Assembly (NCBI RefSeq): GCF_019510245.1
Contig: NZ_JAEKKT010000141.1
Location: forward strand, 62,001 to 126,000
Source: Streptomyces sp.
Lineage (GTDB): Bacteria; Actinomycetota; Actinomycetes; Streptomycetales; Streptomycetaceae
Direction of reading: 5' to 3'
Length of the DNA: 64,000 nt
In this document: positions 8,405 to 16,331 of the stretch, piece by piece
How positions within the stretch are numbered: the stretch's first letter is position 1
Layout: every line of letters begins with the position of its first letter
Notes under the pieces: model-generated
What the model saw: only the letters and a program-made list of their open reading frames with translations
Told to the model about the DNA's origin: nothing
Databases searched by the model: none
Made by a program: the position numbers and the translations under genes

Positions 8405-9202
8405 TCAGCCGCGCTGGATGCCTGAGGTGTCCTGGAGCACGCCGCGGCGGCCGTCCTGGGTCTGCGCCACGAGGGCGGCACCCCGCTGCTCGACCGCCAA
8501 GTACCAGGTTCCGGGCGCCAGTTCGGCGATCGGCGCGGTCGAGCCGTCCTCCGCGAACAGCGGCCGCGCCACCGGTACGGCGAACCAGAACGGCGAGAAG
8601 TCGGGGGCCGGCTGCTGCGCGGCGGCCGGGGGCTGCTGCTGGCCGAAGGGCTGACCGGGCTGCGGCTGCGCGCCGTAGGGCTGGCCGGGCTGCGGGGCGG
8701 CGGCACCGGGGTAGCCGTAGCCGCCGGGGGGCTGGGCGCCGTAGGGCTGCGGGGCCTGCGGCTTGGGGGCCGGGATCAGGGCCGCCTGGAGCGCCGGGAC
8801 CAGCGGGGTGGCGATCGCGGCCGCGGCCAGGACCAGCGTGGCGATCAGGCCGAGGATCAGACCGGAACCCGCGCCGACGTCGGCGCCGCCCAACTGGTCG
8901 GAGAAGGCGCCCAGCGGGTCGATGGTCGACCAGAACGCGGTCCACAGGGAGAACACCGTGAGGCCGACGCCGATCTGGCCCAGGTCGAGCCCGGCGAACT
9001 TGAACGGCTGCGGCAGTGCGCGGGCGAGGACGATCAGGACCGCGCCGGCGATGCCGCCGACGTACATGCTCATCACGAGGCCGAGGTTGTCCCAGGCGTT
9101 CGGGCCGGACTTGTCGAACGTGTCGAGGAACGACGCGATGAACAGCAATACCGCTGCTCCGATCACCGCGCCGTCGCCTCTAGTGAGGGAGCGGATATTC
9201 AC
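8405..9202 (-). CDS. DUF5336-type membrane protein with proline/glutamine-rich linker
   Basis: A 265-residue protein. Four hydrophobic segments occupy roughly residues 12-30, 42-60, 75-92 and 112-138. They are followed by a Pro/Gln/Gly/Tyr linker (about 145-200, with repeats such as PGQPYGAQPQ) and a cytoplasmic-type C-terminal domain (DFSPFWFAVPVARPLFAED...) ending GVLQDTSGIQRG. This layout is that of the actinobacterial DUF5336 family, whose function is unknown. GTG 9202 has GGA about 7 bases upstream. The gene is monocistronic; its upstream region (9203-9360) holds GGACAC/GTGTCC half-sites of unknown meaning. Confidence 0.78.
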   Translation of the reverse strand: MNIRSLTRGDGAVIGAAVLLFIASFLDTFDKSGPNAWDNLGLVMSMYVGGIAGAVLIVLARALPQPFKFAGLDLGQIGVGLTVFSLWTAFWSTIDPLGAFSDQLGGADVGAGSGLILGLIATLVLAAAAIATPLVPALQAALIPAPKPQAPQPYGAQPPGGYGYPGAAAPQPGQPYGAQPQPGQPFGQQQPPAAAQQPAPDFSPFWFAVPVARPLFAEDGSTAPIAELAPGTWYLAVEQRGAALVAQTQDGRRGVLQDTSGIQRG

Positions 9203-9468
9203 TTCAGGTCCTTCGTGGGTCGTCTCGGCAAAGGAGGCGTCGCGCGTGGCCTCTCATCGTAGGAAGGACACTATCGTCCGGCCGATCAGGGTGTCCGCCC
9301 GGTCCGGCCCGCCGATGGCCACCTGGCGCGGGAAACTCACGATTCCGTTACCTGGGACTCAGTGATTCCTCAGCATCCCGGCGGTTGCCCGGTGCCGACA
9401 GGCCGCATGCCGCGAGGCGTCGGCGTGAGCCGGCTCGGCACCCTCCGTCCGTTTCCCGGGGAAGTCCG

Positions 9469-10395
9469 CTATTTCCTGAGGAAGTCCGCGATGCCGTCCG
9501 AGATGCCCTGCGCCGCCTTCTGCCGCCAGGCCCCGCTGGTCAGCAGCGCCGCGTCCTTGCTGTCGCGCATGTTGCCGCACTCGATGAACACCTTGGGAAC
9601 CGTCGACAGATTGAGACCGCCGAGGTCCTTGCGCACGTCGAGACCGGTGCCGTTGCCGACGTAGTTGGACGGTGCGCTGCCCGTGACCTTCGCGAAGTCG
9701 CTCTCGACGTGCTCGCCGAGGGTGCGGGAGGAGTCGACGATCGGGCGGGTGTCGGCGGCGCCCGCGTGCACGGAGGCCGGGAGGATGACGTGGAAGCCGC
9801 GGTCGCCCTCGGGTGCTCCGTCGGCGTGGATGGAGATGGCCGCGTCGGCGTGCGCGGCGTTGCCGATCTCCGCGCGCTTCGTCACGCACGGCCCCCAGGC
9901 CGGCCGGTCCCCGTCGTGCGTCAGCTTCACCGTGGCGCCCTGCTTCTCCAGCAGGGTGCGCAGCCGGTGCGCGACGTCGAGGGTGAAACGGGCCTCGCTG
10001 TACCCGGCGTTCGTGGAGGTGCCCGTCGTGTCGCACTCCTTCCAGTTCGTCCCGATGTCCACCTTCTGGTTGATCTCGGACGGGTGCTGGAAGTTCCCCG
10101 GGTTGTGCCCCGGGTCGATGACGACGACCTTGCCCTGCAGCGGGCGGGCCGCGCTCGGGCTCGCGGTCGGCACCTTGGCGTCGTCACCCGGCACCGCGGC
10201 CGCCGACTTGGGCGTCGCCGCGTCCGCCTGCCCGGCACCGCTCGTGCCGGAGCTCCCGCCGGGCCTGCCCACCCCCTCGTACACCACCCATCCGAGCAGC
10301 GCACCGGGCACCAGCGCGGCAAGACCGACGGCCAGCGGCGCCCGCCGGAACCGGGGCCGCCGCGGGGGATCGAATTCCGGGCCTGTGTACGACAC
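9469..10395 (-). CDS. N-acetylmuramoyl-L-alanine amidase (Amidase_3), membrane-anchored
   Basis: A 308-residue peptidoglycan hydrolase cutting the bond between muramic acid and L-alanine. The N-terminus is basic (PPRRPRFRR), followed by one transmembrane segment (about 20-40) and a Gly/Ser/Ala-rich spacer. The zinc amidase domain runs from about residue 88. Zinc ligands are the His of VIDPGHNPGN (H97), the Glu of GYSEARFTL and the His of AAISIHADG; the catalytic Glu is in KVFIECGNM. GTG 10395 begins a protein of normal layout; upstream codons in the same frame are not protein-like. Likely a cell-wall remodelling enzyme acting outside the membrane. Confidence 0.88.
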   Translation of the reverse strand: MSYTGPEFDPPRRPRFRRAPLAVGLAALVPGALLGWVVYEGVGRPGGSSGTSGAGQADAATPKSAAAVPGDDAKVPTASPSAARPLQGKVVVIDPGHNPGNFQHPSEINQKVDIGTNWKECDTTGTSTNAGYSEARFTLDVAHRLRTLLEKQGATVKLTHDGDRPAWGPCVTKRAEIGNAAHADAAISIHADGAPEGDRGFHVILPASVHAGAADTRPIVDSSRTLGEHVESDFAKVTGSAPSNYVGNGTGLDVRKDLGGLNLSTVPKVFIECGNMRDSKDAALLTSGAWRQKAAQGISDGIADFLRK

Positions 10396-10528
10396 GTCTG
10401 CCACCCTAACCGTCGTCCGGGGTGTCCATACGGTCCACCAGGGCCCTTCGAGTGACCCGAAAAGCCCGTCTGGATGACGCTCCATCCGCATGGACTGTGA
10501 GAGATGTGTGAGACGGTCGCCGCTTCTG

Positions 10529-10963
10529 TCAGGACTCGACGGCCGTCGAACGTTCCTGGGCGCACCGAGCCTTGCCACTCGGCGAGTGCGGCTTGCCCTT
10601 GTCGTTCATGGCCACGTGGCTGCCGCACTTACGGCAGCGCCAGATCCGTTGGCCGTAGGCGTCTGCCTCGGGGGCGTTGAGGTCGACGTCGTGGCCAAGT
10701 GATGCGAACCACGCGACTGCGGCCGCGGCCCGTGTGGCTGGCCAGTCGGCCGCCGGAGGGCGCTCAGGGAGGCGGGCGCCAGGCCGGCGCAGGTACCAGC
10801 GGATGAGTTCCCGTACGACCTCGGGGCGCCGGCCGTCGGATGCCGTGTCCAGGTCCGCCCAATCCTCGTCGGGGGCCCTGACGTGCTGGATCGGCATCTC
10901 TCCTGTGCGTGGCCGAGCCACTGAGCCTCCCGTGCTGGTCGGTTGCTGTGTCCACGGGATCAT
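10529..10963 (-). CDS. Hypothetical protein with C-terminal zinc-ribbon-like motif
   Basis: A 144-residue protein beginning MIPWTQQPTSTGGS. The middle section (PEVVRELIRWYLRRPGARLP) looks like a short helical region of the kind seen in ribbon-helix-helix proteins. The C-terminal part has CRKCG followed by GKARC, a possible zinc site. GAAGGG is present a few bases upstream of ATG 10963. It is divergent from the gene at 11159, and the paired GTGTACAC palindromes lie between them. The function is not recognised; location suggests a mobile-element accessory gene. Confidence 0.6.
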   Translation of the reverse strand: MIPWTQQPTSTGGSVARPRTGEMPIQHVRAPDEDWADLDTASDGRRPEVVRELIRWYLRRPGARLPERPPAADWPATRAAAAVAWFASLGHDVDLNAPEADAYGQRIWRCRKCGSHVAMNDKGKPHSPSGKARCAQERSTAVES

Positions 10964-10991
10964 AGTCAGCCCTTCTTGGAAGGTCGGTATT

Positions 10992-11062
10992 TCTGTGTAC
11001 ACGAGAATATCGGCAAAACCCTTGCATGGCTAGGCGTGTGCGGCCTAGTCTGTGTACACAGA
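10992..11062. promoter_or_regulatory. Divergent promoter with two GTGTACAC operators
   Basis: Site 1 is TCTGTGTACACGAGA (10992-11006, imperfect). Site 2 is the perfect 14-bp dyad TCTGTGTACACAGA (11049-11062). Their centres are 57 bp apart. A rightward promoter can be drawn as TTGCAT (11022-11027), 18 bp, TAGTCT (11046-11051), with its -10 overlapping site 2, so binding should repress. The GT-N-AC core resembles sites of GntR-family repressors of actinomycete integrative elements (inference); no such repressor gene is visible nearby. Confidence 0.5.
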
Positions 11063-11158
11063 AACACGGTCCCTTCCGGAAACGGGGCGGCCCCGCACCG
11101 GTGCTCGCAACACCGGCCGGGGCCTGACGGACTACCTGCTCTGAACAGGAGATCCGCT

Positions 11159-11851
11159 GTGTTCAACCTTCTCATGGCCCCTCGCCGCGCCCGTAGTGTG
11201 CGTGGCCTGATCGGCGCGCTCGTCGAGTCGGCCGCCGACACCCTCCGCTCCCTCTCTCCGGTCGAGACCCCGGCCGTCGAGGACATCGCGCCCGACCCGG
11301 CCGACGTGTACGGCGCCGATGAGATGCCCGAAACCACCACCATCGAGGCCGCCGCCCGCGAGTACGAGCGGGCCACCGACGCCGCCCGCCGCGCCGACCG
11401 CGGCAAGCGCGCCGCGAAGAAGATCCTCGACAAGCTGCCCGCCGGCATCTACGGCACGTGGCGCGTCCTCCGCACCCCGGCCTCCCGGCAGACCCCGGAC
11501 CTCGCCGCCATCACTGCGATCTTCAAGGCCAACAACCTTGGCCCGGTGCCGATGAAGGCGTGCGCGCCGTCGCTGAAGGTCGAGCGCGAGCATCGCGCCA
11601 CCCTCGGCGCCCACATCAGCTGGGCCAACACGACTGACCGAACCGCCCGCACTGCCCCCGGCAGCCGCGCTGCCGAGGCCCGCTTCGAGAAGCAGGCCCG
11701 CGAGCTTCACCCCGACGCGGACGACGAGTTCATCGTGAAGGTCGCCGAGAACCTGCGGAAGGCGCACTACGCCCGCATGGGGCTCGCGTCGGCCGCGAAG
11801 CGCCGCAAGGCCCGCGAGGAAGTACGGAGGCCTGATGCCGAAGAAGAGTGA
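11159..11851 (+). CDS. Hypothetical protein of mobile-element type, 230 aa
   Basis: Begins (GTG) VFNLLMAPRRARSVRGLIGA. The start has AGGAG 7 bases upstream, and the frame before it has no other supported start. Residues about 60-100 are a charged helical region (EAAAREYERATDAARRADRG), and a long helical C-terminus is rich in Lys/Arg/Glu. No catalytic motif is seen. It leads a three-gene unit, overlapping the next gene by 17 bases, and is driven from the divergent GTGTACAC promoter. Proteins of this kind occur in Streptomyces plasmids and integrative elements, but I cannot name a function. Confidence 0.65.
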   Translation: MFNLLMAPRRARSVRGLIGALVESAADTLRSLSPVETPAVEDIAPDPADVYGADEMPETTTIEAAAREYERATDAARRADRGKRAAKKILDKLPAGIYGTWRVLRTPASRQTPDLAAITAIFKANNLGPVPMKACAPSLKVEREHRATLGAHISWANTTDRTARTAPGSRAAEARFEKQARELHPDADDEFIVKVAENLRKAHYARMGLASAAKRRKAREEVRRPDAEEE

Positions 11852-12095
11852 CCGCCGCGTCGACCTTCCCGCCGGCCTCGTCCCCCTCCTGAGCCAGCGC
11901 GAACTGGAGACGTACTACGACGTCTCCGACTGGATGGTCCTGCGCTGGATCGAGGACGGCATGCCTGTCGAGCCGATGCGGTCGACCGGCTCGAAGAAGG
12001 CAACCCGCCGCTTCGACTTGGAGAAGGTCAAGGCCTGGCACGCCAGTGACGTACGGGCAACCAAGGGTTGGCATGACACGCGACCAGCAGGCTGA
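11835..12095 (+). CDS. Helix-turn-helix / excisionase-like small protein
   Basis: An 86-residue basic protein, MPKKSDRRVDLPAG. Its core (SQRELETYYDVSDWMVLRWIEDGMPVEP) looks like a MerR/excisionase-type winged helix that reads a target to place itself. GGAGG lies a few bases upstream of ATG 11835. It overlaps both neighbours (17 bases upstream, 23 bases downstream), which suggests translational coupling. Plausible role: directionality factor or replication-associated DNA-binding protein of a degraded element. No integrase is seen in the window. Confidence 0.62.
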   Translation: MPKKSDRRVDLPAGLVPLLSQRELETYYDVSDWMVLRWIEDGMPVEPMRSTGSKKATRRFDLEKVKAWHASDVRATKGWHDTRPAG

Positions 12096-12345
12096 AGAGT
12101 CCACCCACCTCACCGTCGCCGACCTGGCCAAGCGCTGGAACACCACCACGCGCGCCATCTACATCGCCCGGCACCGCGGCAAGGCACCGAAGGCCTTCAA
12201 GCGCGGCGAGAGCCGGAGCGCCCCCGTGCTCTTCCCCCTGACCGAGGTCTTGGCCTTCGAGGCCCGGTTGATGGCCGAAGACCGACCGTCGCACCGCGGC
12301 ACGACGATCGAGCACCGGTCGGCCGAGCCGCTCCACGGCCGGTAG
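12073..12345 (+). CDS. Small helix-turn-helix DNA-binding protein
   Basis: A 90-residue protein starting MTRDQQAEESTHLTVADLAK. The segment LTVADLAKRWNTTTRAIYIA is a typical excisionase/HTH_17 helix-turn-helix. It is followed by a basic loop (RGKAPKAFKRGESRSAPVLF) and PLTEVLAFEARL, the wing region. ATG 12073 is chosen because it overlaps the preceding stop and begins just before the fold; the frame opens upstream at 12046. Together with the preceding gene it gives two tandem small DNA-binding proteins, a common arrangement in actinomycete integrative elements. Confidence 0.65.
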   Translation: MTRDQQAEESTHLTVADLAKRWNTTTRAIYIARHRGKAPKAFKRGESRSAPVLFPLTEVLAFEARLMAEDRPSHRGTTIEHRSAEPLHGR

Positions 12346-12399
12346 GTTGACGGCTTCCGGCGAGAGCGCACCGGGGCCGCGACCTACGGAATCGGCCAG

Positions 12400-12990
12400 T
12401 CAGGGAGGCAAGGGAGCCGTGGGATCGGACGGCATCTCCTCAAGATTGCCGTGCTCGTCCAACTGCCACCGCACGCCCGAATCGTCAGTGAATGCGGCTA
12501 CCGCAAGTCCACCCGGGACCTCAACGTCGTTATACGCGGCGAAGCAGAATGTGCGACTGGGACCGATAGTTGGCAAAGGATGTGGGCGCTCATTTCCTCT
12601 GTCCTTGTCCACATAGCCGCTGTCTCCCTCCGACACCCAGCCTGGAGCCAACTCTCCAAACTTGACGTGTACATCGGTGATGGGTGCGGAGCTACGGTTG
12701 GTAATAAAGAGTCTCGCCATTCGGGCAAAGCGGTCGGTGGTCTTGGCCGCTTCAATGTGCCGTGCCTGCTCAAGTCTGCGGGCCTTGGCGACTGCAAGGC
12801 GCTCCGCGCGCTCCAGGGCCAAGGTTGCGGACTGCTCGGCCATGAGCTTCCGCTGTTCGCCGATGAACTGCTGCTGCTCGCTGAGCTGGGCTCGCTGGCT
12901 GGCCAACGTCCAAATGGCCGCACCCGCAGCCGATGCCGCGAAGATTGCACCCGCCCACGCCGGGACGTCGCCCCAGTGGATTACGCTCAT
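12400..12990 (-). CDS. Hypothetical membrane protein with coiled coil
   Basis: A 196-residue protein. An N-terminal transmembrane segment (about 7-27: VPAWAGAIFAASAAGAAIWTL) is followed by a Gln/Glu/Ala-rich coiled coil (about 30-75: SEQQQFIGEQRKLMAEQSAT...). A globular C-terminal domain follows with a beta-rich pattern (FITNRSSAPITDVHVKFG ... FTDDSGVRWQL). ATG 12990 is taken as start; two in-frame ATGs lie just upstream. Proteins of this layout are common as orphan genes in Streptomyces. The function is unknown. It is divergent from the gene at 13158. Confidence 0.65.
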   Translation of the reverse strand: MSVIHWGDVPAWAGAIFAASAAGAAIWTLASQRAQLSEQQQFIGEQRKLMAEQSATLALERAERLAVAKARRLEQARHIEAAKTTDRFARMARLFITNRSSAPITDVHVKFGELAPGWVSEGDSGYVDKDRGNERPHPLPTIGPSRTFCFAAYNDVEVPGGLAVAAFTDDSGVRWQLDEHGNLEEMPSDPTAPLPP

Positions 12991-13157
12991 GGCGCGCATA
13001 GTGGCATGGCATACGCCTGCTCCCTGGTATGACATGCGGGGGCCATCACCATGAGAACCCGCAGGTCATGTACCGTCACACCGCATGCCTCATGCGGTGT
13101 GAGGGATCTTGTACGGGCTCGGAAATCAGCAGCATCGTCCCAATGCGTCGCCGTACC

Positions 13158-13577
13158 ATGCCCGGCATGACCACGGACGCCGCTCCCCGCGAGCGGAACC
13201 CCTTCCTCGAAGCCGTCGGCCGCGTCACCGTCGCGGGTGCCGAACTCGACTTCGGCCTGCGCAGCCTGCTTGGCGCTATTGCCCACGAGCCGACGCTGCT
13301 CATGTACGCGAACGCTGCGAACACCAGCCAGCTCATCGAGTTCTGCCGCCTGTCCCTCAAGGTTGGCGTCATTGCCGATGAACACGTTCCCGACATCGAA
13401 GCCTGTCTCACCAGAGCGGACAAGTTCCGCGAGCGACGCAACACCATCGTCCACGCCCTGTACATGCCGACCGAGTCCGGCATCGGTATAGAGGCGATGA
13501 ACCCGACCAGGAAGAAGTTCGGCTACAACTCCACTCCTAATGGCGCCATAAGCGGGCGGGCATGTGGTGATCCGTAG
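13158..13577 (+). CDS. Hypothetical protein, possibly 3'-truncated
   Basis: A 139-residue protein. It begins MPGMTTDAAPRERNPFLEAV (a second ATG at 13167) and has a helical core (GAELDFGLRSLLGAIAHEPT ... CLTRADKFRERRNTIVHALY). The segment RNxIVHALY recalls helical proteins with an RN-x-x-VH motif, but I do not claim nuclease activity. After about residue 125 the sequence becomes low in conserved character (NSTPNGAISGRACGDP), so the true C-terminus may have been lost when neighbouring DNA changed. The next 365 bases have no gene. Confidence 0.5.
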   Translation: MPGMTTDAAPRERNPFLEAVGRVTVAGAELDFGLRSLLGAIAHEPTLLMYANAANTSQLIEFCRLSLKVGVIADEHVPDIEACLTRADKFRERRNTIVHALYMPTESGIGIEAMNPTRKKFGYNSTPNGAISGRACGDP

Positions 13578-13647
13578 TCGCTCCTGAGGCCTGACCTCTC
13601 AAGACAGAGTCGGCCCCACATGCCTTCCCGCTCTGTGAAGCAGCGCC

Positions 13648-13710
13648 GGGGGTGGCGGGGCCCGGCCGCGCTCCTGCCTTCGTCCCGCGCGGACCGGCCC
13701 CGCCACCCCC
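13648..13710. other. Strong 15-bp hairpin in the 365-base gap before the IS110 transposase
   Basis: GGGGGTGGCGGGGCC (13648-13662) pairs perfectly with GGCCCCGCCACCCCC (13696-13710). Inside the 33-base loop, CCGCGC can pair with GCGCGG. No T-run follows. It is either a factor-independent terminator of the upstream gene or a structured part of the non-coding left end of the IS110 element. The rest of 13578-13942 shows no coding sequence. Confidence 0.55.
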
Positions 13711-13847
13711 GCTCGCACACAAACAGCGGCATCGTTGCCTCTCGTGGTCCAAGCCGCCGCCAGGGAACACCTCTCACCGCTCGGCGAACGCTCCCAGTTC
13801 CGCAGCTGACCGAGGCCCCTGGCGACCGCTGGGATTGCGAACGGCTA

Positions 13848-15183
13848 ATCGGATGACGGGCCCCGAGCCCTGCCATTAGGGAGACGCGCAACCCGCCACG
13901 GCGACGACCTCACACCACCGCCACCCACCCAAGAACACCACCATGACCAGCGTGTTCTGCGGCATCGACTGGGCCACCGACCACCACGACATCGCACTGC
14001 TCGACGAAGCCGGCACCCTCCTGGACAAGCTCCGCATCGACGACACACCCACCGGCCTCAGCCAGCTCCTGGACCTGCTGACCCAGCACGGCGACACCCC
14101 AGAGAACCCGATCTCGGTCGCCATCGAGACCTCTCACGGACTCCTGGTCGCCTGCTTACGCGCCACCGGCAGACCCATTTACGTGATCAACCCGCTGACC
14201 GCCGCCCGTTACCGCGACCGCTACGCACTCAGCCGCAAGAAGTCCGACCACCTCGACGCCAAAGTCCTGGCCAACATCCTGCGCACCGACCCGGCCGAAC
14301 ATCGGCCCCTGTCCGCGGACAGCCACCTCGCCCAGGCCATCACCGTCCTGGCCCGAGCCCAGCAGGACGCCGTCTGGGACCGCGTCCAGACCGGCAACCG
14401 GCTGCGCTCCCACCTGCGCGAATACTTCCCCGGCTTCCTCACCGTCTTCCGCCACTTCCGCGAAGGCCTCGCCTCACCCGTCACCCGCGCTCTGCTCGCC
14501 GCAGCCCCCACTCCGACCCAGGCCGCCCAGCTCACATGCGCCCAGCTGCAAGCGATCCTGAAGAAGGCCGGACGCCAGCGCGAGATCACCGGCGAGGTCG
14601 AACGCCTTCACACGCTGCTGCGCGAACCCCAGATGCACCAGCCACCCGTCATCGAGCAGGCCATGGGCACCAAAGCCCTCGCTCTGCTGCGGCAGTTCGA
14701 CGCGGCCTGCACCAGTGCCAACGACCTGGAAGCAGCCACCACCACGGCCTTCACCACCCACCAGGACGCCGAGATCATCACCAGTTTCCCCGGTCTCGGC
14801 GCACTGACCGGAGCCCGCGTTCTGGCCGAACTCGGCGATGACCACACCCGCTTCACCAGCCCCCGCGCCTTGAAGGCCTACGCCGGATCCGCCCCCATCA
14901 CCAGATCCTCCGGACGCAAGACCACCGTCCTGGCCAGGCACATCAAGAACCAGCGTCTCGCCTCGGCCGGCTACATCTGGGCCTTCGCCGCCCTCACCGC
15001 ATCCCCCGGAGCACGAGCCCACTACGACCGCCGCCGCGCAGCCGAAGACCGACACGTCGCAGCCCAACGCAACCTCTTCAACCGCCTACTCGGCTGCCTG
15101 CACCACTGCCTCACCCACCGCATCCCCTACGACGAGCAGACCGCCTTCCCCAACACAGCTTGACTGATCAACCGCATCGGATG
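13848..15183 (+). mobile_element. IS110-family insertion sequence (borders tentative)
   Basis: The transposase gene is flanked by the 8-base direct repeat ATCGGATG at 13848-13855 and 15176-15183, about 1.33 kb apart, a normal IS110 size. The right copy sits only 13 bases after the transposase stop and at the start of a small gene. IS110 elements usually lack true target duplications, and bridge-RNA-bearing left ends are often longer than the 87 bases this would leave, so the left border may lie further upstream (towards 13580). Confidence 0.5.
13943..15163 (+). CDS. IS110-family transposase (DEDD recombinase)
   Basis: A full-length, 406-residue bridge-RNA-type recombinase. The N-terminal RuvC-like domain has the DEDD tetrad: D9 (CGIDWA), E62 (VAIETSHG), D102 and D105 (KKSDHLDAK). 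The C-terminal Tnp domain has FPGLGALTGARVLAELGDD and AYAGSAPITRSSGRK, where the catalytic serine is expected. There are no frameshifts or stops, so it looks active. ATG 13943 begins at the family's usual position. It is inserted among orphan small genes and may have separated 13158 from the gene at 15181. Confidence 0.93.
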   Translation: MTSVFCGIDWATDHHDIALLDEAGTLLDKLRIDDTPTGLSQLLDLLTQHGDTPENPISVAIETSHGLLVACLRATGRPIYVINPLTAARYRDRYALSRKKSDHLDAKVLANILRTDPAEHRPLSADSHLAQAITVLARAQQDAVWDRVQTGNRLRSHLREYFPGFLTVFRHFREGLASPVTRALLAAAPTPTQAAQLTCAQLQAILKKAGRQREITGEVERLHTLLREPQMHQPPVIEQAMGTKALALLRQFDAACTSANDLEAATTTAFTTHQDAEIITSFPGLGALTGARVLAELGDDHTRFTSPRALKAYAGSAPITRSSGRKTTVLARHIKNQRLASAGYIWAFAALTASPGARAHYDRRRAAEDRHVAAQRNLFNRLLGCLHHCLTHRIPYDEQTAFPNTA

Positions 15184-15345
15184 TCTGTCTCCGTGGAGGA
15201 GATGGAGGCGCTGGCCGACGAGGTCGCGGTCCTGCGCGCCGACATGTTCCGCGCCGGATGGAACGCGGCCGCCGCCAAGATGCCCGGTATGGCGCCGATC
15301 GCGCCGCGTAAGCCGGGCGACACGGTGAACGGCGCCCCCACCTGA
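15181..15345 (+). CDS. Small hypothetical protein, 54 aa
   Basis: MSVSVEEMEALADEVAVLRA, then MFRAGWNAAAAKMPGMAPIA. A short acidic helical protein whose start codon coincides with the right flank of the IS110 element. IS110 relatives such as IS900 are known to insert just before start codons, which fits. Its original promoter and ribosome-binding site may have been separated by the insertion. An alternative in-frame ATG lies at 15202. No function is recognised. Confidence 0.45.
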   Translation: MSVSVEEMEALADEVAVLRADMFRAGWNAAAAKMPGMAPIAPRKPGDTVNGAPT

Positions 15346-15444
15346 CCTTCACCGACCCAAGGGTCACAACAGGGACACAGCGCCCACCCCGGCCGCTCAC
15401 GCCGAGCATGATGCCCACCTCGACACGCACGTCCAGGGGGGACC

Positions 15445-15939
15445 ATGCGCACCCGCACCTTCATCGCCAGCCTCACCGCTGCCCTCGCCCTCACGCTCAC
15501 CGCGTGCAGCAACAGCGACCAGGACAGCAAGCAGACGAGCACCGCCAGCACGGCGACCGCCGGCACCTCGGCGAAGGGACGGCACTACGCCAGCGCGCAA
15601 GCCATCGTCGACGCGCTCAACGCCGCAGGGCTCACCGCCTCCAAGCCGCAGAAGAACACCGACGACGGCTACATCAGTCAGATCGGGGGCACCGCCTACG
15701 ACTTCTCGGTGACGGACCAGACCGCCAAGGCGAAGCCCGGGAGTGCCGGCATCAACCTGTTCCCGAACCCCGAGGCTCTCGCCGCGTGGGTGCCGATGTC
15801 CAAGAGCCTCGGGGGCGTATCGGTCACGGGCGACACGTGGGCGGTCAGCCTGCCCACGATCGCGACCGGCGCCCGCGCCGACAGTAAGCGGCTCGCCCCG
15901 AAGGTCGCCGCCGCCCTGGACGGCACCGTGCAGGAGTAG
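15445..15939 (+). CDS. Putative lipoprotein, 164 aa
   Basis: A lipoprotein signal peptide (MRTRTFIASLTAALALTL) ends in the lipobox LTAC with Cys 21. A Ser/Thr/Gln-rich spacer follows, and from about residue 45 a compact domain (RHYASAQAIVDALNAAGLTA ... INLFPNPEALAAWV) typical of small secreted Streptomyces proteins of unknown function. GGGGG lies about 8 bases upstream of ATG 15445. It is probably monocistronic and anchored on the outer face of the membrane. Confidence 0.8.
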   Translation: MRTRTFIASLTAALALTLTACSNSDQDSKQTSTASTATAGTSAKGRHYASAQAIVDALNAAGLTASKPQKNTDDGYISQIGGTAYDFSVTDQTAKAKPGSAGINLFPNPEALAAWVPMSKSLGGVSVTGDTWAVSLPTIATGARADSKRLAPKVAAALDGTVQE

Positions 15940-16122
15940 GCGCAGCACGCAGTCGAAGGCCCCATCTGTCGGTCTCTCGATGCGTTTGGGGACTCTTGCC
16001 GTGGCCTGTTGCAGACAACCGGATAGCGGTCGCCCCGCTCCCGCAATCCCGCGCAATCGCCCAGCATCCCGCCGCAACACCGAGGATGCTGGGCATCCCA
16101 CCAGCCAGAACGGAGAGCACCC

Positions 16123-16326
16123 ATGACGCTCAGGTTCCTCGGCACCACCTCCGAGAACGGCAACTGCCCAACCCTGTACGAGGTCGTAGAGACCGGCGAG
16201 ATCCTCGTCCAGGGCGACCGCGAGACCGACCCCGAGCACCTCGCCCAACTGCGGGACGTGAAGCCGTCCGAGACGTTCGTACGGATCCCCCGCGAACTCC
16301 TCACCCGCTTCGCCCCCAAGGAGTAG
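16123..16326 (+). CDS. Small hypothetical protein, 67 aa, leader of the DUF6879/XRE unit
   Basis: MTLRFLGTTSENGNCPTLYE, then VVETGEILVQGDRETDP, ending FVRIPRELLTRFAPKE. Small proteins of this sequence type regularly precede a DUF6879 gene and an XRE/DUF5753 regulator in Streptomyces. GAGAGCACCC precedes ATG 16123. The stop is 5 bases before the next start, so the three genes form one unit. The function is unknown; it could be a regulatory partner of the downstream DNA-binding protein (inference). Confidence 0.75.
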   Translation: MTLRFLGTTSENGNCPTLYEVVETGEILVQGDRETDPEHLAQLRDVKPSETFVRIPRELLTRFAPKE

Positions 16327-16331
16327 ACGGC

